A stretch of 7,376 nucleotides of DNA. It comes from Acidobacteriota bacterium. GTDB taxonomy: Bacteria; Acidobacteriota; Blastocatellia; Pyrinomonadales; Pyrinomonadaceae. The translations under genes and the position numbers were made by a program. Where the stretch lies: NCBI GenBank assembly GCA_003222835.1, contig QHXE01000119.1, positions 1-7,376 on the forward strand, given 5' to 3'. The first letter of the stretch is position 1; every line of letters begins with the position of its first letter. Under the pieces are notes generated by a model. That model was given only the letters and a program-made list of their open reading frames with translations, made no database searches and was not told the origin of the DNA. This document shows, piece after piece, positions 1 through 3,418 of the stretch.

Positions 1-195
1 GAGCCCATCTTTTTTCAACTCGGCGAGTAGCTTTTCGTGAGGGATCGTAGGCTCTTCACGGCGTTCGGCCACCGCTGCTAGATCTTCAATATCTTCCATC
101 AACTCCCGGAAGTCATCAATCGGCATAATAACTTCCATCTTGTCACCGGCCTTGTTGGTTACATACCTAATTTCAAGCTGCTTCACATCCAGCAT
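1..195 (-). CDS. Phd/YefM-like type II antitoxin, 3' end cut by window edge
   Basis: Sixty-five codons are visible from ATG at 195 to the window edge with no stop. The product begins MLDVKQLEIRYVTNKAGDKM, followed by an acidic helix (PIDDFRELMEDIEDLAAVAE, about residues 30-49) and a C-terminal segment IPHEKLLAELKKDGL. This layout (an N-terminal beta strand ending in 'TNKAGDK', a 'P.D.F..L...IEDL' helix, then a charged toxin-binding tail) resembles short Phd/YefM/RelB-type antitoxins of 70-90 residues, so only a few residues are probably missing. A GGAG Shine-Dalgarno lies 8 nt before the ATG. In such modules the DNA-binding antitoxin is normally followed by a RelE/ParE-type toxin; that gene would lie beyond the left edge and is not seen. 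The palindrome at 224-239 fits autoregulation. The family call rests on recalled resemblance; an orphan antitoxin or another small acidic protein remains possible. Confidence 0.62.
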   Translation of the reverse strand, partial: MLDVKQLEIRYVTNKAGDKMEVIMPIDDFRELMEDIEDLAAVAERREEPTIPHEKLLAELKKDGL

Positions 196-223
196 AAGTT
201 TCGCTCCGGGAATGAAAATCGAC

Positions 224-239
224 CTATAAGTACTTATAG
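224..239. promoter_or_regulatory. 16-bp perfect palindrome, candidate antitoxin operator
   Basis: CTATAAGTACTTATAG reads identically on both strands. It lies 28 bp upstream of the antitoxin ATG and overlaps the ribE stop codon (234-236). On the minus strand it contains TATAAG, a -10-like hexamer, but I see no good -35 at the usual spacing. Type II antitoxins commonly bind palindromes overlapping their own promoter, so an autorepression operator is the best inference. The AT-rich sequence without a following T-run does not look like a terminator. Confidence 0.5.
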
Positions 240-857
240 CGCAGACTGGCTGGATTTCCTACCGACGCTACTCAAACTCAGAATCCGCTCAACGTACTTC
301 GCAATCACGTCCGCCTCCAGGTTCACTTCATCACCCGGGTTCAGTTGCGAGAAGTTCGTCACTTCCCACGTCTTGGGAATGACCGCAATCTCGAAATAAT
401 CATCAGTTAATCCGGCAATCGTCAGACTGATGCCTTCGACTGCGACTGACCCTTTGGAAACCAAATATCGCGCCATCTCTTCCGGGTAAGCGACGCGCAC
501 CGTCCACGATTCATCGTGATCTTCAACGCCCAGGAACGTGCCGCGTGCGTCGACGTGACCTTGCACGATGTGGCCGCCCAGCCGCGTTGTGGGCGTGACG
601 GCGCGTTCGAGATTTACCGCCGAACCAGGCTTGAGATTTCCCAGAGTCGAGCGCAACAAAGTCTCTTTCGAAACATCCGCGGCAAATGAATCCGGCTTCA
701 CATCAAGCGCTGTGAGACAAACGCCGTTGACGGCAATCGAATCGCCATTGCTTGAGCCTTCCGTCACGGTGCGCGCTTCGATCACGATGCGCGCATCTAC
801 GCCACGCTTTTCGACTTCGCGCACCTGCCCGAGTTCTTCGATGATTCCGGTGAACAT
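234..857 (-). CDS. ribE: riboflavin synthase, alpha subunit
   Basis: This encodes a 207-residue riboflavin synthase, which dismutates two 6,7-dimethyl-8-ribityllumazine molecules into riboflavin plus the pyrimidinedione precursor, the last step of riboflavin biosynthesis in the cytoplasm. Two tandem lumazine-binding barrels are visible: residues 1-95 (MFTGIIEELG; GDSIAVNGVCLT at 38-49; KETL at 64-67) and 96-195 (GHIVQGHVD at 95-103; GISLTI at 142-147; IPKTWEVT at 160-167), then a helix EADVIAKYVERIL at 181-193. Length and motif order match the family (about 200-215 residues). The start is set at MFTGI, the near-universal N-terminus; the frame opens further upstream to a GTG at 914, but that extension overlaps the small gene 890-1012 and has no family counterpart. 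No Shine-Dalgarno precedes the ATG; a short hairpin (861-890) sits there instead. It is probably cotranscribed with cmk and the 40-residue gene. No FMN riboswitch was recognised upstream. Confidence 0.96.
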   Translation of the reverse strand: MFTGIIEELGQVREVEKRGVDARIVIEARTVTEGSSNGDSIAVNGVCLTALDVKPDSFAADVSKETLLRSTLGNLKPGSAVNLERAVTPTTRLGGHIVQGHVDARGTFLGVEDHDESWTVRVAYPEEMARYLVSKGSVAVEGISLTIAGLTDDYFEIAVIPKTWEVTNFSQLNPGDEVNLEADVIAKYVERILSLSSVGRKSSQSAL

Positions 858-860
858 TAA

Positions 861-890
861 ACAAATTCGAATTGCGGATTGCGGATTTGT
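861..890 (-). other. Hairpin with tandem ATTGCGG repeat before ribE start
   Basis: The arms ACAAATTCG (861-869) and CGGATTTGT (882-890) pair over 9 bp with one mismatch or wobble, and the loop holds part of a tandem GATTGCGGATTGCGG repeat. The structure ends 3 nt before the ribE ATG, in the spot where a ribosome binding site would be expected, and its other arm reaches the last base of the upstream small gene's stop codon. It may lower or couple ribE translation; that role is an inference. Confidence 0.35.
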
Positions 891-1012
891 CAATGCAACG
901 AACGCAACAACCACACGATCAAGAAAATCAGGAGACCGATAATGGGAATTGCGAGTGAAAAGATCATTATCCAGATCGCTTCATTCTTAAAATTAAATCT
1001 AAGCAGCCTCAT
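890..1012 (-). CDS. 40-residue single-pass membrane microprotein
   Basis: This small gene reads ATG at 1012 to TGA at 890-892 and encodes 40 residues: a basic N-terminus (MRLLRFNFKNEA), one hydrophobic helix (about residues 13-36, IWIMIFSLAIPIIGLLIFLI then VWLL) and a short RSLH tail. The Arg/Lys-rich N-terminus followed by the helix predicts an inner-membrane protein with the N-terminus in the cytoplasm. It starts one codon after the cmk stop and in the same frame (TAG-AAA-ATG), with AGGG placed 6 nt before the ATG inside the end of cmk, which suggests translational coupling by reinitiation. It ends 32 nt before ribE. I do not recognise a family. It could be a chance open frame, but the transmembrane profile, the Shine-Dalgarno-like site and the exact fit between two genes argue for a real one. 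Confidence 0.6.
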   Translation of the reverse strand: MRLLRFNFKNEAIWIMIFSLAIPIIGLLIFLIVWLLRSLH

Positions 1013-1015
1013 TTT

Positions 1016-1684
1016 CTACCCTTTTTCTCGTACGGTCTTGATCATTCTCTCAAACACTTTCTCAATTGGTTGGCCGCTCGAATCGATCACGATCGCATCC
1101 TCAGCAACGACCATAGGCGAATCGGCGCGTGTAGTGTCGCGCCGGTCGCGCTCGAGGATGTCGGCGAAAGTCTGTTCGTACGTCGCATTCGAATTATGTT
1201 CACGCTCTTCGGCCAGGCGTCGTTCCGCTCTTTCTTCGGGCGCAGCGTCCAGGAAGAATTTGATATCAGCATCTGGAAATACAACCGTGCCGATGTCACG
1301 GCCATTCAACACCGCACCGCGCTGGCCCAACTCGCGTTGCCGTTGCACCATCGCGCGGCGCACGGCGGGAATGGTCGAGATCATAGATGACATTTGCGTC
1401 ACGTCTTCATCGCGAATGCGATCAGTCACATCGTCGCCCTCAAGCGTCACTCGAAGCGAATCAGGATCGCCGGCGAGGTCGATATCGATTCGCGACGCCA
1501 GCGAGCCGACCGCGACGTCATCCGACTCGTTGATTGTCGATTCAATCACAGCCAGCGCCACGGCGCGATACATCGATCCAGTGTCGATGTAGAGCAATCC
1601 CAATTCGCGCGCGAGCATGCGTCCTAACGTAGATTTGCCCGCCCCCGAAGGTCCATCGATAGCGATGATTAAGGGTTGTGACAT
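1016..1684 (-). CDS. cmk: cytidylate kinase
   Basis: This encodes a 222-residue (d)CMP kinase, which phosphorylates CMP and dCMP with ATP to feed pyrimidine nucleotide pools in the cytoplasm. The P-loop GPSGAGKST spans residues 11-19; the CMP-binding region includes YIDTGSMYRAVAL (32-44) and NGRDIGTVVFPDAD (127-140), with the family's Arg-Asp pair at R129-D130; the LID motif is ERDRRDTTR (178-186), followed by SPMVVAEDAIVIDSS. Length matches bacterial Cmk (about 220-230). The ATG at 1684 places the P-loop at the normal distance from the N-terminus, although no clear Shine-Dalgarno precedes it. It is probably the first gene of a cmk-small membrane gene-ribE unit. In many bacteria cmk is linked to rpsA or aroA; neither is visible here, and proximity to ribE looks like local packing rather than a shared pathway. 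Confidence 0.97.
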   Translation of the reverse strand: MSQPLIIAIDGPSGAGKSTLGRMLARELGLLYIDTGSMYRAVALAVIESTINESDDVAVGSLASRIDIDLAGDPDSLRVTLEGDDVTDRIRDEDVTQMSSMISTIPAVRRAMVQRQRELGQRGAVLNGRDIGTVVFPDADIKFFLDAAPEERAERRLAEEREHNSNATYEQTFADILERDRRDTTRADSPMVVAEDAIVIDSSGQPIEKVFERMIKTVREKG

Positions 1685-1704
1685 GCGCCGAACTATCGAC
1701 GAGA

Positions 1705-1735
1705 ATATTAGCGCTGTTCATGAGTGTTTGGTCAA
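1705..1735 (-). promoter_or_regulatory. Possible sigma70-type promoter for cmk
   Basis: On the minus strand TTGACC (1735-1730, 5 of 6 matches to the -35 consensus) precedes TAATAT (1710-1705, 4 of 6 to the -10) with a 19-bp spacer, longer than the preferred 17. Transcription from it would begin near 1698, giving a leader of about 14 nt, which fits the absence of a Shine-Dalgarno before cmk. This is a weak motif match only. Confidence 0.3.
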
Positions 1736-1750
1736 GGAAAGTTACCGCAA

Positions 1751-1823
1751 CCGCGAGCGGTAGCGACCGGCCCGAACTCGACAGGGAGAGTTAAGTTACA
1801 TGATCCGGTCGCTACCGCCGCGG
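1751..1823. repeat. REPIN-like double hairpin (inverted repeat)
   Basis: A perfect 14-bp inverted repeat pairs GCGGTAGCGACCGG (1757-1770) with CCGGTCGCTACCGC (1805-1818); beyond a single unpaired A1756 a further 5 bp (CCGCG 1751-1755 with CGCGG 1819-1823) extends the stem. The loop is 34 nt. Each arm is itself a small hairpin (CGGT-AGCG-ACCG and CGGT-CGCT-ACCG). Two REP-like palindromes in opposite orientation with a short spacer are the definition of a REPIN. It sits in the noncoding gap upstream of cmk. The core GGTAGC/GCTACC recurs in the element at 2660-2735. Confidence 0.55.
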
Positions 1824-1857
1824 TGCCAACGAATCGACAAGCTGAAGCTTATCGGAC

Positions 1858-1898
1858 AAAAAAGCAATCACCCGAAGCCCTTCACTTCGGGTGATTGC
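1858..1898 (-). terminator. Rho-independent terminator of the secreted-protein gene
   Basis: A perfect 14-bp stem, GCAATCACCCGAAG (1864-1877) with CTTCGGGTGATTGC (1885-1898), has a 7-nt loop and is followed on the minus strand by six T residues (1863-1858). On the plus strand no T-run follows, so it acts in one direction only. It lies 79 nt beyond the stop of the minus-strand gene 1978-2421 and insulates that transcript from cmk. Confidence 0.9.
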
Positions 1899-1977
1899 CG
1901 TCTCAGCTTGCAGCGGAGTTCTCCTGTTAGAGTCTACTGCTTGCCGATCTCCGTGTGAGATTTCAAGATTGACGTTC

Positions 1978-2421
1978 TCAGCGTGCTCTCAGCGCGACGG
2001 TCTCGGTTTTCGACTGAAGCCCGGCGAGTTCACTCTCCGCAGCGCGCTCAGCCTTCGACTTAGGAGCTTGCATGCCGGTGTTATCGCCATCGATCCAGGC
2101 CTGCGCAAAGAAGTACTTATTGCCGTAGCGATGGAAGGTTAGCTTCGCGGTCTCTTGCGCTTTGCCGATGACGGAATCAACTTGGATCATCGCGCTGGCG
2201 TTGCCATCTCTGCTGCTGAGCAGTAACACGCCACAGTCAGAATCCGGATTGACTTGGCGAACCGAGTATTCGCCGGCCGGCAGGGTCTTGTTGCCGACGT
2301 TGAACTGAAACGGAATGTTGGCAATCAACTGCGTGCGACCACTGGTTTGCGCCTGGGCCGCCACGGCCATCGAACCAACCAGAACTAACAACGCGATCAT
2401 TGTGTAAGCTTGCTTTTTCAT
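1978..2421 (-). CDS. Small secreted acidobacterial protein of unknown function
   Basis: The product has 147 residues. Residues 1-24 form a signal peptide: MKKQ, a hydrophobic core (AYTMIALLVLVGSMAVA) and an AQA cleavage motif, so the mature protein would start near Q25 and be periplasmic or exported. The mature part carries IPFQFNVGNKTLPAGEYSV (36-54), then a beta-rich stretch ending in KLTFHRYGNKYFFAQAW (93-109), and a charged C-terminal helix KSKAERAAESELAGL. This pattern recurs in many small acidobacterial exported proteins of unknown function; I recall the pattern but cannot name a characterised member. One cysteine (C63) remains after cleavage. A GGAG lies 9 nt before the ATG. The gene is monocistronic, being divergent from the ECF sigma gene and closed by the terminator at 1858-1898. 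It could be a target of that sigma factor, but no shared motif was demonstrated. Confidence 0.85.
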   Translation of the reverse strand: MKKQAYTMIALLVLVGSMAVAAQAQTSGRTQLIANIPFQFNVGNKTLPAGEYSVRQVNPDSDCGVLLLSSRDGNASAMIQVDSVIGKAQETAKLTFHRYGNKYFFAQAWIDGDNTGMQAPKSKAERAAESELAGLQSKTETVALRAR

Positions 2422-2600
2422 CTTCGTACTCTCCTTCTTATTTTGCGCCCTTCCTTACGGTCGGGCTCTGACACTTGGCGGCGGTTGAAGCGACCGGAGG
2501 CCTTGGAATTGTGGCGTCTGTTGACTGACTGCTTCACCACGTCTTGCCTTACACTTGATAACGCGCAGATTCGGTGGGAAATCCCTCACGGTCGCGAAAA

Positions 2601-2615
2601 ATTCTATTGTAGAAT
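2601..2615. promoter_or_regulatory. 15-bp palindrome, possible operator or promoter element
   Basis: ATTCTA-TTG-TAGAAT is a perfect inverted repeat with a 3-nt centre. It contains TAGAAT on the plus strand and TACAAT on the minus strand, both 5 of 6 matches to a -10 element, but neither has a good -35. It could be a regulator site or a -10 region for one of the divergent genes. Confidence 0.3.
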
Positions 2616-2659
2616 CTCACCGCAATAATTTCGCCGTACTGACTACGAAAAGGGTCGAA

Positions 2660-2735
2660 CGTTTAGGGGCGGCTACCGTCCGCCATTTTTTCGCGAACAG
2701 GCCATATTGTGCGGGCAGTAGCCCGCCTCTAAACG
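2660..2735. repeat. REPIN-like imperfect inverted repeat upstream of ECF sigma gene
   Basis: The left arm 2660-2683 (CGTTTAGGGGCGG then CTACCGTCCGC) and right arm 2711-2735 align as inverted copies with 21 of 25 columns identical, three transitions (two of which still allow G-U pairing) and one indel; the loop is 27 nt. The right arm holds a tight hairpin GCGGGC-AGTA-GCCCGC (2711-2726) and the left arm GGCGG-7 nt-CCGCC (2668-2684), so the element is two opposed REP-like hairpins. It ends 25 bp before the sigma gene start and would fold in its leader RNA if transcription begins upstream. Confidence 0.6.
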
Positions 2736-2749
2736 AATCCGGGTTTGGC

Positions 2750-2755
2750 GGAGGA
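2750..2755 (+). promoter_or_regulatory. Strong ribosome binding site of the ECF sigma gene
   Basis: GGAGGA lies 5 nt before the ATG at 2761 and fixes the start codon. The following kinase gene has no comparable site, so the sigma factor is expected to be made in excess of the kinase. Confidence 0.75.
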
Positions 2756-2760
2756 TCCGC

Positions 2761-3336
2761 ATGCAGCCTCCTGAAAGCGTCACGCAGTTATTGGTAGATT
2801 GGAGCGAGGGCGACCAGAGGGCGCTGGAGAAGTTGATGCCCATGGTCTATAACGAGCTGCGCCGCCTGGCTCGTAATTACCTGCGTCGAGAACGGCAAGG
2901 ACACACTCTGCAACCGACGGCACTTGTTAACGAAGCTTACCTGAAGCTCATCGATCAAAAAAACGCCAAATGGCAAAACCGTGCGCAGTTCTACGGCGTC
3001 GCGGCGCAACTGATGCGGCGAATTTTGGTGGACTATGCGCGACAACATCAGGCCGCAAAACGAGGCGGTTCAGATCAACAAAGACTTTCTATCACCAGCG
3101 CTGGAGACCTGGGCGCAGAGCAGTTCGCCAGCAAACCCGCGATCGACTTGCTCGCGCTGCACGAAGCGCTGGAAGAATTGGCTATCATCGATCCTCAGCA
3201 AGGTCGTATCGTTGAGCTAAAGTTTTTTGGCGGTCTCTCCATTGAAGAGACTGCAGAAGTCTTAGGGATCGGCCATGCCACCGTCGAGCGTGATTGGAAG
3301 ATGGCGCGCGCGTGGTTGCGGCGGAAACTGGAATAG
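2761..3336 (+). CDS. ECF sigma factor, X6 type (kinase-linked)
   Basis: This 191-residue extracytoplasmic-function sigma factor would direct RNA polymerase to a private promoter set. The sigma2 region spans about 10-96 (LLVDWSEGDQRALEKLMPMV; LRRLARNYLRRER; LQPTALVNEAYLKLID at 50-65; QFYGVAAQLMRRILVDYAR at 76-94). A linker follows (97-131), then sigma4 (about 132-190) with the helix-turn-helix LSIEETAEVLGIGHATVERD at 159-178. The 'LQPTALVNEAYLKL' and 'RRILVDYAR' signatures fit the X6-type ECF family common in Acidobacteriota and Planctomycetota. Where canonical ECF factors have an acidic pair before 'LVQE' in region 2.2, this one has T53-A54. No anti-sigma gene adjoins it; a membrane Ser/Thr kinase follows 82 nt downstream on the same strand, which suggests control by phosphorylation. 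The start is supported by the GGAGGA site. The subgroup assignment is from memory. Confidence 0.92.
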   Translation: MQPPESVTQLLVDWSEGDQRALEKLMPMVYNELRRLARNYLRRERQGHTLQPTALVNEAYLKLIDQKNAKWQNRAQFYGVAAQLMRRILVDYARQHQAAKRGGSDQQRLSITSAGDLGAEQFASKPAIDLLALHEALEELAIIDPQQGRIVELKFFGGLSIEETAEVLGIGHATVERDWKMARAWLRRKLE

Positions 3337-3418
3337 ATTGTTATTTCTTCACGTGAGGGACTTCGTTTCGATTGTCCGCGTGAATGTATGGAACTTATCA
3401 AAGATAGGCAAGCTCTCT

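Larger units (their letters stand above)
2422..2760. other. Divergent intergenic region between secreted protein and ECF sigma genes
   Basis: This 339-bp gap should hold the promoters for both flanking genes. I found no convincing -35/-10 pair. Visible structures are a 15-bp palindrome at 2601-2615, the REPIN-like repeat at 2660-2735 and a strong GGAGGA ribosome binding site at 2750-2755. Short open frames here start without ribosome binding sites and resemble nothing known, so no gene is called. No tRNA or known riboswitch was recognised. Confidence 0.6.

Noticed and set aside
858..914. Extension of ribE to a GTG at 914
   Set aside because: MFTGI at 857 is the near-universal riboflavin synthase N-terminus, and the extension overlaps the 40-residue membrane gene.
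858..1015. FMN riboswitch before ribE
   Set aside because: None of the conserved multi-helix FMN aptamer elements were recognised; the space is occupied by the small membrane gene and a short hairpin.
879..1592. Long plus-strand open frame opposite cmk
   Set aside because: It is the Ser/Arg-rich antisense shadow of cmk with no recognisable domain; the minus strand encodes an unmistakable cytidylate kinase.
3275..3418. N-terminal extension of the kinase to ATG 3275
   Set aside because: It would overlap the sigma gene by 62 bp in another frame and adds 48 residues unlike kinase N-termini; MAEVNHWQRV at 3419 matches the family start.
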